NCBI GenBank assembly: GCA_002708765.1
Contig: PAPD01000012.1
Coordinates: forward strand, 3,483 to 67,482
DNA: 64,000 nucleotides
Source: Gammaproteobacteria bacterium
Lineage (GTDB): Bacteria > Pseudomonadota > Gammaproteobacteria > Pseudomonadales > Azotimanducaceae
Reading direction: 5' to 3'
The notes beneath the pieces were generated by a model that was not told the origin of the DNA, did no database searches, and was given only the letters and a program-made list of their open reading frames with translations. Within the stretch, counting starts at the first letter, position 1. Every line of letters begins with the position of its first letter. Positions 34,637 through 42,945 of the stretch are shown in pieces. Both the position numbers and the translations under genes were made by a program.

Positions 34637-35085
34637 TCTGGCCGGGATTTTATCTTGAGTCTGATAAAATCTGAGTGATCTATGTGAATCAGATCTGCTA
34701 CCCGTCTTATAATATGATCTTCGTATCTATCTAACCTCCCGTCCGCGTATGCTACCTGCCACATCGAGCGAATAAGGTGCTCTTTTTCCTGCCTCGAAAA
34801 TTCTCGATTTATCAGGCTGGTAAACTGATAAAGATCGTGTGCCTCTTCCGATTTGTCTTGAGCCGCTTCAAGAATGTCCCTTGCTTCTTCGCTGTCTTCG
34901 CCAAGTTTTGCTAAGAGAATGTCCTCGATTATATGGAGTTCGCTTTGTTCTTTTTTTTCATCTGAACGTGCGACTTCAAGCATCAGAGCAGTTGCTGCTA
35001 ACAGTAGGGATGAGCTCGAAATATTTTCGGTTTTGGGTTCCCGTCTGATTTTTTCATCGAAATATTCGAATAACCGGTTAAGCAT
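34633..35085 (-). CDS. TerB-like protein
   Basis: A 150-residue, all-helical acidic protein that matches TerB/DjlA N-terminal-like domains: SSSLLLAATALMLEVARSD near the start, EFSRQEKEHLIRSMWQVAYADGRLDRYEDHIIRRVADLI near the end. TerB proteins bind metals and are associated with stress or tellurite responses, but the housekeeping function is unclear. It overlaps dusA by 8 nt, so they share a transcript, and its stop overlaps mlaA convergently by 4 nt. Confidence 0.88.
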   Translation of the reverse strand: MLNRLFEYFDEKIRREPKTENISSSSLLLAATALMLEVARSDEKKEQSELHIIEDILLAKLGEDSEEARDILEAAQDKSEEAHDLYQFTSLINREFSRQEKEHLIRSMWQVAYADGRLDRYEDHIIRRVADLIHIDHSDFIRLKIKSRPD

Positions 35086-36052
35086 GATCTTTCTCTATAT
35101 TTTTCTTGAGTTGATTAATTGTTGAATGCAATTTAAGTGCGTTAGGTGAGTCGTCGCACATAAGAGAATTAAGTTCTCTGCGAAAACTAGCAGCTTTTCG
35201 AATCCCATGAAAAAGACCTGCAAGGTGTTTTGCCATATGCCTCAAAGGTGTTCCTTTCGAAAGCTGGTATTCCATGTAATTTCCGTAACTTGTTATGACC
35301 TTAGCCATTTCAAGTTTTTCTCCACCAAAGATTTCTTTATCTAGCTCATGCATAATCATCGGGTTCTTGTATGCCGCTCTTCCTAGCATAACTCCCGCGT
35401 AGTTTTTCAAAAGCCTTTTAGCCTCTTCATAGTCCCTTATTCCTCCATTTAAGAAAAAACTGGCATCGGAAAACTCTTCCTGGATCTTTTTGACATAGTC
35501 ATATCTTAGAGGCGGGACTTCCCGGTTCTGCCTAGGAGTCAATCCTTTGAGGATGGCGATTCTTGCATGAACGAAGAAATTCCGACAACCGGCTTCGTAT
35601 AAGGAACTAATGAAATCATGAAAAAAGCCGTAGCTGGTATTTTGGTTCACCCCTATTCTCGATTTTATGGTAACGGGAATTTCCACTGTTTCTTTGATAG
35701 CTCTATAGCAATCTGCTGATAATTTCGGTCTCTCCATCATGCAGGCTCCGATGCCAGCATTCTGGACCCGATCACTCGGGCAACCGCAGTTAAGATTTAC
35801 TTCTTGATATCCCGCAGTTTCTGCCAGTGCCGCGGCATAGGCTAGTTCCTTTGGGTTGTTACCCCCTAGCTGGATTCCAACAGGCTCATCGGCGGAGTGT
35901 ATGAGCAATTTTTCGTGATCACCAAAAAAAAGTGCAGATGAAGTAATCATTTCACTGTACAGCATGGAATTTTTTGTAATCAGGCGGAAAAGATATCTGC
36001 AGTGACGGTCGGTATACCCCATCATGGGAGCTACGCTTAGTGTTCTGTTCAT
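35078..36052 (-). CDS. dusA: tRNA-dihydrouridine synthase A
   Basis: A 324-residue FMN enzyme that reduces uridine in the tRNA D-loop. The motifs SVAPMMGYTDRHCRY (residues 6-20), LNCGCPSDRVQNAGIGACMM with the catalytic cysteine (about residue 97), and HARIAILKGLTPRQNREVPPL fit DusA (U20/U20a). It is a little shorter than usual at the end but complete. It lies upstream of the TerB-like gene and divergent from gltX. Confidence 0.96.
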   Translation of the reverse strand: MNRTLSVAPMMGYTDRHCRYLFRLITKNSMLYSEMITSSALFFGDHEKLLIHSADEPVGIQLGGNNPKELAYAAALAETAGYQEVNLNCGCPSDRVQNAGIGACMMERPKLSADCYRAIKETVEIPVTIKSRIGVNQNTSYGFFHDFISSLYEAGCRNFFVHARIAILKGLTPRQNREVPPLRYDYVKKIQEEFSDASFFLNGGIRDYEEAKRLLKNYAGVMLGRAAYKNPMIMHELDKEIFGGEKLEMAKVITSYGNYMEYQLSKGTPLRHMAKHLAGLFHGIRKAASFRRELNSLMCDDSPNALKLHSTINQLKKNIEKDHA

Positions 36053-36122
36053 CGCCTATTTTATTAATCTTTTGAAGCTCTTAGTGTAACATCACCGTCT
36101 ATCTTATTGTATTTCACTCTAT

Positions 36123-37607
36123 ATGAACGTCAGAACACGAGTTGCGCCTTCACCCACTGGTGATCCACATGTTGGAACCGCCTATATGGCTCTTTTTAGC
36201 TATTGTTTTGCCAAAAAGAACGGTGGGGAATTCATCCTTCGTATAGAGGACACTGACGGTGACCGAAGTTCCAAGGAATCTGAAAAAAGTATTATGGACG
36301 CGCTGAAGTGGTTGGGTCTGGACTGGGATGAAGGTCCAGGGAAGGGCGGTCCGCATGAACCTTATCGTCAGAGCCAAAGAAAAGTTATCTATGAAAAGTA
36401 TGCCGAGGAACTCTTGCAGTCAGGAAATGCTTTTCGCTGTTTCTGTTCGAAAGACCGGCTGGATGACCTGAGAAAAACCCAGATCACCGAAGGAAACACG
36501 AGCCGATATGATGGGGCTTGTCTCGGACTTTCGGATGAAGTGGTAGCGCAGAAACTCCGTGATCGGGAATCCTATGTCATAAGGATGAAAGTTCCGGAAT
36601 CCGGAACTTGTGTTGTTCACGATGAATTGAGAGAACGCATTGAAATTGCGTGGGATCAGATAGATATGCAGGTTCTGATTAAGGCCGATGGCAGTCCCAC
36701 TTACCATTTCGCCGTGGTGGTAGATGATCATCTGATGGGGATCACTCACATCATCAGAGGCGAGGAATGGATTAATTCGGCGCCCAAACATATATTGCTC
36801 TACCAGTATCTTGGTTGGGACATGCCTAGACTTATTCACATGCCGCTTCTAAGGAATCCCGATAAAAGCAAGCTGAGCAAACGAAAAAATCCGACTGCGG
36901 TAGGCTTTTACAAAGATATGGGTTTTATGCCTGAGGCTGTCTTGAATTACCTGGGCATGTTGGGCTGGAGTATGCCTGATGGAGAAGAGAAATTTTCTCT
37001 CGATGAAATGGTGGCCAATTTTGATCTTGATCGGCTAACCCTTGGTGCGCCCGTTTTTGATATCGACAAGCTGAAGTGGCTGAATGGGCTCTGGTTGCGT
37101 TCACTTGATGCTGCTGAGTATGAACTTAAGCTGGCAACCTGGTTGAGAGAGCGATCTGAGCTCCATGAAGTGATTCCGCTTATTAAGGAGAGAATAGATA
37201 TTTTTGCGGAAATGGCCCCACTGTCTGGATTTTTGTTCGAAGGGATGCCTTCTTTATCTCCTGATCTTTTCGAGTCAAAAAAGCTTGATAGGGAAGATAC
37301 CTTGAAGGTCCTCCAGTTCTCGTTGTGGCGATTGGAAAATGAAAAGTCCTGGTCAAGCCAGAGTATTCAGGATCTTTTTTCCGGTCTCGCGGAAGACATG
37401 GGCTTAAAAATAAGAGATTTTCTTGCGCCGGTTTTTATAGCCATCTCGGGAAAGTCTGTCTCGCCTCCACTTTTCCAGTCAATGGTTCTTCTCGGATCTG
37501 ATATCTGCAAGGCAAGATTAAAACATTCCATAGGTGTTCTCGGCGGTATCTCTAAAAAACATCTGAAACGATTAGAGAAGTCCTATGAAGAAATGAATCG
37601 TGGATAG
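36123..37607 (+). CDS. gltX: Glutamyl-tRNA synthetase
   Basis: A 494-residue class I aminoacyl-tRNA synthetase. It has the HIGH-like PSPTGDPHVGTAYMALFSY at residues 10-28, LRIEDTDGDRS, and the KMSKS equivalent KLSKRKNP at about residue 255. Cysteines characteristic of some GluRS zinc sites are not conspicuous. It is divergent from dusA with a 70-nt spacer. It converges with the acyl-CoA synthetase at 37661. Confidence 0.97.
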   Translation: MNVRTRVAPSPTGDPHVGTAYMALFSYCFAKKNGGEFILRIEDTDGDRSSKESEKSIMDALKWLGLDWDEGPGKGGPHEPYRQSQRKVIYEKYAEELLQSGNAFRCFCSKDRLDDLRKTQITEGNTSRYDGACLGLSDEVVAQKLRDRESYVIRMKVPESGTCVVHDELRERIEIAWDQIDMQVLIKADGSPTYHFAVVVDDHLMGITHIIRGEEWINSAPKHILLYQYLGWDMPRLIHMPLLRNPDKSKLSKRKNPTAVGFYKDMGFMPEAVLNYLGMLGWSMPDGEEKFSLDEMVANFDLDRLTLGAPVFDIDKLKWLNGLWLRSLDAAEYELKLATWLRERSELHEVIPLIKERIDIFAEMAPLSGFLFEGMPSLSPDLFESKKLDREDTLKVLQFSLWRLENEKSWSSQSIQDLFSGLAEDMGLKIRDFLAPVFIAISGKSVSPPLFQSMVLLGSDICKARLKHSIGVLGGISKKHLKRLEKSYEEMNRG

Positions 37608-37660
37608 ATAGAAGAGAGAGAAGATACAAAAAAGACCCTATCTTTCCTGTCTAACTTTAT

Positions 37661-39247
37661 TTAAGTTTTCTCCTGTTCGAACCAGTCTCGCAAAACGTAC
37701 TTCTGTATTTTGGTTGAAGACATCGGCCACTCTTTCACGAACCTAACATGTCGAGGAATTTTGAAGCTAGCTATTTTCCCTCTACAGAAACTGATGATCT
37801 CTGGTTCTTCAGATGAAGCTCCTTCGTCAAGTTCAATGTAGGCGCAAGCGACTTCGAAAAGTCGTTCGTCAGGAACTCCTATGACCTGAGCTATTTTGAC
37901 GGCGGGGTGAGTGGATAACAATGATTCGATCTCTATTGCCGCGACGTTTTCTCCTCCTACTTTGAGCATGTCTTTAATTCGTCCATGAAATTCTATATCT
38001 CCGTCTTGGTCTAGTAAGCCCAGATCGCCTGTTCTAAACCATCCATCTATAAAAGCTTCTTCGTTCTTCTCAGGCGCTTTGTAATAGCCGTCGAATACCG
38101 AATATCCCTTTAATACAATCTCACCTTTTTCGCCAGCGGGTTTTTCGTCTCCATTCTCAGGATCGATAATTTTTGCTAGAAGACCTGGCATAGGTTTTCC
38201 GCAGGTATTCAGACGCTTTTCAAGGCTGTCTTCCGGGTGGTTATATGCTATAACGCCACCGGCTTCGGTTAGTCCGTAAGCGCCTGTTTGGACAGCTTGA
38301 GGAAAGGCATCCTGGAAGTTCCTCAATAGCTCCGGGGGAGCGACATTGTTTATTCGTTTCAGGCTTGAAAGATCCGCTTGGGAGAAATAAGGGTGATTTA
38401 TCATTTCCATGGTGATTGTCGGGAATGAAGGGAAGGCTACGGTCACCCGTTCTTTTTCCATCATTTTCAAAGACAGTTCAGGTTCTACGTGCTGCATAGA
38501 CATCATCGCAGCGCCTGCATCCATGCAACAGATCAGTGGCAATATTGATGCCATATGAAACATGGGAAGGGGCGCCCAGAAGCGATCCGATTCTTCCAGA
38601 AAATATCGGGACCGGTTCATGTTCATCCCGTTTCGGACTAGCACTTCGTGGTTTAGTGGACATCCTTTAGGGTTGGCGGTAGTGCCTGATGTGTACATCA
38701 TAATAGCCGGTTGTCTTACGCTGACCTGTTGTCGCATTAAATCTATGTTTTTTTTTGGTATTTTTTCTCCGTTTTGAACGAATTCCTTGTCGTTAATAAA
38801 TCCGGTGCAGTCATCGCCTATCATTACTATATGTTTTAAAAGAGGCGATCGTTTTTCTTTAATGGCATCCTTGATGAGTTTCTCGAAGTCAGCGTATTCG
38901 GATATAGCGTCATGGGTCACAACTAGTTCAATATCAGCATTATCAAGTACGTAGGCCAATTCAGGGGGTTTATATCTAGCATTTATAGGCACTGCCATGG
39001 CTCCGATGAATTGGGCCGCGAATAAATATTCGATGTATTCGATGGTGTTTGCCATGAGAATTCCCAGATGGCTACCAGGTTCTAATCCGGCTGCTGCTAG
39101 GGCTCTTGCTCGATCGTAGGCCCGTTCTTTCAATTGTTCGTAAGAGACTCGATTGTCTGGGAAAATCAGTGCGGGATTTTCTCCGAACTTTTCTGCGGAC
39201 TTAATTAAAAGATCGCCAAGGGTTGTGAATTCTGTAAAACTCTGCAT
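37661..39247 (-). CDS. AMP-dependent acyl-CoA synthetase
   Basis: About 528 residues, with the ATP signature MYTSGTTANPKGC, AYGLTEAGG, GWFRTGDLGLLDQDGD and the C-terminal PMSSTKIQKYVLR lysine. It is an acyl-CoA or aryl-CoA ligase of the FadD/caiC type. The start is placed at ATG 39247, with AGGT 8 nt upstream, instead of a TTG at 39268. It is the third ligase in the window. The substrate is unknown. A 64-nt spacer separates it from a divergent small gene. Confidence 0.94.
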   Translation of the reverse strand: MQSFTEFTTLGDLLIKSAEKFGENPALIFPDNRVSYEQLKERAYDRARALAAAGLEPGSHLGILMANTIEYIEYLFAAQFIGAMAVPINARYKPPELAYVLDNADIELVVTHDAISEYADFEKLIKDAIKEKRSPLLKHIVMIGDDCTGFINDKEFVQNGEKIPKKNIDLMRQQVSVRQPAIMMYTSGTTANPKGCPLNHEVLVRNGMNMNRSRYFLEESDRFWAPLPMFHMASILPLICCMDAGAAMMSMQHVEPELSLKMMEKERVTVAFPSFPTITMEMINHPYFSQADLSSLKRINNVAPPELLRNFQDAFPQAVQTGAYGLTEAGGVIAYNHPEDSLEKRLNTCGKPMPGLLAKIIDPENGDEKPAGEKGEIVLKGYSVFDGYYKAPEKNEEAFIDGWFRTGDLGLLDQDGDIEFHGRIKDMLKVGGENVAAIEIESLLSTHPAVKIAQVIGVPDERLFEVACAYIELDEGASSEEPEIISFCRGKIASFKIPRHVRFVKEWPMSSTKIQKYVLRDWFEQEKT

Positions 39248-39311
39248 TAAGTGACCTAAGATAATCAAATTCTGCTAATGAGAACCGAATTTCAGTTAAA
39301 AGCCAAGTCCC

Positions 39312-39602
39312 GTGCCAGATTTTTCTGAAATTGTTAGTGAAAGACTAACTCGGCCAATTCTCCAGTTATGTGAGCTTTTTGCTGAGGAGGGTGCGCTTGA
39401 CCAGTACACTTTTTTTTCAGGAATTTCAAATATGTTGAGAGACCCCTCGGATGAACCAATGATATTGGCTGCGACTATAGAGCTTTCCAGGTGCGCGTTT
39501 CTAGGGTTCGTATATAGCCGGGAAGCTCAGACGAGAATAGACAAGATACTCGAAGATGCAATCGACATTGCCTATACAATGAGCGCCTCCGATGTTAACT
39601 GA
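39312..39602 (+). CDS. Small helical protein of unknown function
   Basis: A 96-residue, probably soluble, mostly helical protein beginning at a GTG. I see no family signature, signal peptide or membrane segment; two cysteines (residues 20 and 61) stand out. No clear ribosome site precedes the GTG, so the call depends mainly on the open frame and sensible amino-acid composition. It is divergent from the acyl-CoA synthetase gene. Confidence 0.5.
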   Translation: MPDFSEIVSERLTRPILQLCELFAEEGALDQYTFFSGISNMLRDPSDEPMILAATIELSRCAFLGFVYSREAQTRIDKILEDAIDIAYTMSASDVN

Positions 39603-39784
39603 ACTGGAACAACGGTACTAATAATGATCAGCTTCTCTGCTAGATAGAAAGAATAGATTTCCTTGGATTAGATTCATTGTTCTTTCTCCCTGATGGCGAG
39701 TTGTACCTTGGTCGTTTTTTGAGGTATGTTCTGAAACAAGTAAAAAAACTTGAAGTATAATTGTCATTTTAAACAGGAGCGATA

Positions 39785-40366
39785 ATGGCTGCAGAAGATC
39801 ACGAAATAGTTTCAATTTATGGACATAGCTTGGACCAGAGAGATCTGCTGATGGATATGGCGCCTGAGTGCGTTCTCATGTGGGCTACTAAGGATGGATG
39901 GCCTGTGGGAGTCGTGCATTCTTACGTGTGGCATGACCAGAAGATCTGGATTACGTTTGCCGCGCATAGACATCGTGCTGAAGCGATTAGGAGAGACAAT
40001 CGTGTTTCAGTTACGGTTAGCGGCAGGACCTCCCAGGATCCGGAATGCCCCAAGGGGCAGCTGACCGCTAAGGGGCTAGCTCAGTTTCATGATGATGAAG
40101 AAACGAAGAAATGGTTTTACAGAGCTTTGTCTAGAAAGGTTTCTCCGAATGACAAAGACGGAGAAAATTCATTCTATAATCTTCTTGACTCTCCTTTGAG
40201 AACAATAATCTCTATAGAAGTCGTGAAATGGATATCTTTTGATGCGGACAAATCTCACAGAGATAGATTAGGCTCGTTAAAAGAAGAAGAAAAAACACCG
40301 AGACTGAGCTCTGATGCCGACCGAATGAACGAAGAAAGAAAAAGAAGAGGACTCGAACCGAGGTAG
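39785..40366 (+). CDS. Pyridoxamine 5'-phosphate oxidase-fold (FMN split-barrel) protein
   Basis: A 193-residue flavin-binding split-barrel protein: CVLMWATKDGWPVGVVHSY, IWITFAAHRHRAEAIRRDNRVSVTV, typical of F420/FMN/heme-type PPOX-like enzymes. AGGAG lies 7 nt before the ATG. It is followed 5 nt later by a SnoaL-like gene and then two SDRs, all on the same strand. A flavin reductase or oxidase role in that pathway is an inference. Confidence 0.85.
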   Translation: MAAEDHEIVSIYGHSLDQRDLLMDMAPECVLMWATKDGWPVGVVHSYVWHDQKIWITFAAHRHRAEAIRRDNRVSVTVSGRTSQDPECPKGQLTAKGLAQFHDDEETKKWFYRALSRKVSPNDKDGENSFYNLLDSPLRTIISIEVVKWISFDADKSHRDRLGSLKEEEKTPRLSSDADRMNEERKRRGLEPR

Positions 40367-40371
40367 AACCT

Positions 40372-40782
40372 ATGAGTAAAGAATTAGAAGATCGTTTGGC
40401 GGTACAGGATGTCATGTTGCATTACGCTTCGACGGTAGATGAAAAAAATTACGCTGGATATAAAGCATTGTTTGCGGAAGATGTAGTTGTAGTGGGCATG
40501 GGCGGTGAAGACATGCACGGAATAGAGGAATATTACCCATGGTGGAAAGAGGCTCTGGATAAATACGCAAATACGCAGCATATGCTTAGCCCTACATTTG
40601 CAATTATTGAAGAAGACATGGCGTATACCCGCACCGATGTGCAGGCGCTTCATTTTTTTCCCGGAGATTCGGAGACAACGATGATTTTCTGGGGAACCTA
40701 TAAAACTGATATGAGGCGTATAGATGGTGTGTGGAAAATTTCCCGGCATGAACTTATAGCTAGAGGGCTTAAGCAGAGCTGA
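40372..40782 (+). CDS. SnoaL-like (NTF2-fold) protein, copy 3
   Basis: A 136-residue NTF2-fold protein: LEDRLAVQDVMLHYASTVDEKNY, then ALFAEDVVVV and GVWKISRHELIAR. It is a different subgroup from the copies at 29-478 and 11000-11491, as the FTEDAICEFG block is absent. It starts 5 nt after the PPOX-fold gene. A dehydratase or isomerase role in the SDR pathway following it is only a guess. Confidence 0.82.
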   Translation: MSKELEDRLAVQDVMLHYASTVDEKNYAGYKALFAEDVVVVGMGGEDMHGIEEYYPWWKEALDKYANTQHMLSPTFAIIEEDMAYTRTDVQALHFFPGDSETTMIFWGTYKTDMRRIDGVWKISRHELIARGLKQS

Positions 40783-40863
40783 GTAGATTCGAGTTCTCTT
40801 CTGGAATTGTCAGGAATCTGAGAGTTACGGTAATGATAAAATTCATATTCTGGAGAGTTTCCA

Positions 40864-41640
40864 ATGATAGATCTTGACCTCCAAGGTAAGACCGCCGTTG
40901 TGACTGGCGCAAGTTTAGGGATTGGAGAGGCTATTTCGAGAGAGATCGCTGATATGGGAGCGAGGGTTTTCTGTTGCGCGAGAAATGCCGAAGCTCTGGA
41001 TCAAATTTCTTCATACTCTGAGAAAATCACCGGGATTGTTGCGGATCTGGGAGATAGAGAATCGACGGAGTCGTTTCTGAGTTCGGTTGAAAAACAGGCC
41101 TCAGGAGTTGATATAGTAATAAACAATGTCGGAGCTTCACCCTCAAGAAACTTTTTATACATGACTGACGAAGAGTGGGAAGACCTTCATGAGCTTAACC
41201 TGATGTCGGCTGTACGATGCACCCGGAAATTCCTTCCGAATATGAGAGAGAAAAAATGGGGCCGAGTGATCATGATTGCGACGACAGCGGCAAAATACCC
41301 TAGCGCTGCGCTAATAGATTATGGTGCTACAAAAGCTGCACTCATATCGGTAAGTAAATCTTTGGCAAGAAAATATGGAAGAGATGGTGTTCTGGTTAAC
41401 TCGGTTTTACCGGGGTTAATTCACACTGCTATGTGGGAGCGAGCAGCCGAAGAAATTGCAGAAGCTAACAAAATCAGTGCAGATCAGGTGATAAAAAATA
41501 ACGGCAAGTCTGTTCCGGTGGGTCGATATGGCACCTCTGAAGAGGTTTCTTCTCTGGTAGCTTTTTTGTGTACCAATTCCGCTTCATACGTTAACGGTAC
41601 CGCCATTGAAGTAGACGGAGGTTCTTCGGTTCATATATGA
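40864..41640 (+). CDS. Short-chain dehydrogenase/reductase (Thr in place of catalytic Ser)
   Basis: A 258-residue SDR with TGASLGIGEAIS at residues 15-26, INNVGAS, and the catalytic YGATK at about residue 159. The residue 13 before that Tyr, usually Ser, is Thr (IATTAAKYPS), which is unusual. The C-terminal end is the normal VNGTAIEVDGGSS. A GGAGAGTTT site precedes the ATG. It probably oxidises or reduces an alcohol/ketone in the pathway together with the PPOX-fold and SnoaL-like proteins encoded just before. Confidence 0.92.
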   Translation: MIDLDLQGKTAVVTGASLGIGEAISREIADMGARVFCCARNAEALDQISSYSEKITGIVADLGDRESTESFLSSVEKQASGVDIVINNVGASPSRNFLYMTDEEWEDLHELNLMSAVRCTRKFLPNMREKKWGRVIMIATTAAKYPSAALIDYGATKAALISVSKSLARKYGRDGVLVNSVLPGLIHTAMWERAAEEIAEANKISADQVIKNNGKSVPVGRYGTSEEVSSLVAFLCTNSASYVNGTAIEVDGGSSVHI

Positions 41641-41718
41641 CATCTTCAGTGGTGCCGAAGGAATTTGTGATGTTCAGTGCTCTATGAGTCTGAATAGTTC
41701 TTTACAAAGGGTATAGAA

Positions 41719-42759
41719 ATGATAGAAACGGAGCTGGGAGTGGCTAGACCTAGTGTATATTTCGAGGAGCAGTTTAAATCCTTGCCCAAACTAGAGAACA
41801 AGACAGTAGCGATTACCGGGACGACATCGGGGACAGGTTACGTTGCCGCGGAGACCTTTGGGAGGCTTGGAGCCAGGGTAATTCTTTTGAACCGCCCATC
41901 TGCAAGAGCGGACAAGACCTTACATGTTTTGCAAAGCATAGGTTTGCCAGGTTCCTTTTATCAAGTAGATTGCGACCTGCAAAGTTTTGAATCCGTAAGA
42001 TCTTCTTTACCAAAAATAGAGGCCTTATGTGAGCAGGGTCTTGACGTTCTATGCAACAATGCCGGAGTGATGGCACTTGAGGACACTGCTACAGTGGATG
42101 GATTTGATATCCAGATGCAAACTAATCACCTCTCTCATTTTTTGCTGACTAAACTTGTTTTTCCTTTTCTAGAAAAAGCTGAAAGTTTAAGAGGGGAGGC
42201 CCGCATCGTTAATCATTCGAGCATGGCTAGATTAATGGTAAAGAGGCTTGAGTCTAAATATATGGAAAAAAGAGGGGGTGATCTTGGAGGTAATGGCTCT
42301 CTGATGCTGCTATTTCCAGGCGGGCGATGGATTCGTTACGGGCAGTCTAAATTAGCCAACGCGGCTTTTACTTCCTGTTTGCACGAAAAGTTAAAGATCA
42401 GAAAATCAAATATTAAGGCTGTGGTGGCACATCCGGGGGTAGCCGACACGGATCTGCAAAGGACCACCGTAAAAGATGTTGGTGGGCGGAGCTGGTTGAA
42501 CAGATCTTTCCTTGACATGGTGTTTCGGGTATACATCAAGATGGGACAATCGAAGGAAGACGGCGCTTTGGGCATTATAAAATCCATGGCTGATCCCGTT
42601 GTCCGATCTGGAGAATTTATTGGCCCGGGGATGACCATGGCAGCTATGAAAGGACCTGCATTGTCATACCCCTTAGAGGGCTATTACGATAATGTTGAAA
42701 CTCGAGAGTTGCTCTGGACTAAAAGCTGTGAGGCAATCGAGGATGATTTTGTTATCTAA
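41719..42759 (+). CDS. Short-chain dehydrogenase/reductase (retinol-dehydrogenase-like)
   Basis: A 346-residue extended-loop SDR. TGTTSGTGYVAAETFGRLGARV at residues 34-55, LCNNAGVM, HSSMARL with the catalytic Ser, and YGQSKLANAAF with Tyr-Lys are seen. It belongs to the retinol/protochlorophyllide-reductase-like SDRs, which act on large hydrophobic alcohols. It lies 78 nt after the other SDR, on the same strand. Confidence 0.92.
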   Translation: MIETELGVARPSVYFEEQFKSLPKLENKTVAITGTTSGTGYVAAETFGRLGARVILLNRPSARADKTLHVLQSIGLPGSFYQVDCDLQSFESVRSSLPKIEALCEQGLDVLCNNAGVMALEDTATVDGFDIQMQTNHLSHFLLTKLVFPFLEKAESLRGEARIVNHSSMARLMVKRLESKYMEKRGGDLGGNGSLMLLFPGGRWIRYGQSKLANAAFTSCLHEKLKIRKSNIKAVVAHPGVADTDLQRTTVKDVGGRSWLNRSFLDMVFRVYIKMGQSKEDGALGIIKSMADPVVRSGEFIGPGMTMAAMKGPALSYPLEGYYDNVETRELLWTKSCEAIEDDFVI

Positions 42760-42906
42760 AGACAGTTTTCGGCTAGCCAGATTTTAATTTCGATTCTAAA
42801 TTTCTCAATGTCGTCTCGAATATTTTAGGAGAGATAGGCCTTTATTAACTCCTGATCGTTCAAACAACTTTATGAATAAGAAGGGACTTTCTATCATGAA
42901 GAACTC

Positions 42907-42938
42907 GGCCCCAAATTAAAGCTAGTTAATTTGGGGCC
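42907..42938 (-). terminator. Terminator-like hairpin downstream of TonB receptor 3
   Basis: A 13-bp inverted repeat (42907-42919 with 42926-42938) closes a 6-nt loop, 7 nt beyond the receptor stop on the minus strand. It is GC-rich at the base and AT-rich at the top, with no T-run, so transcription termination is likely but not certain. Confidence 0.6.
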
Positions 42939-42945
42939 CTAGTCA

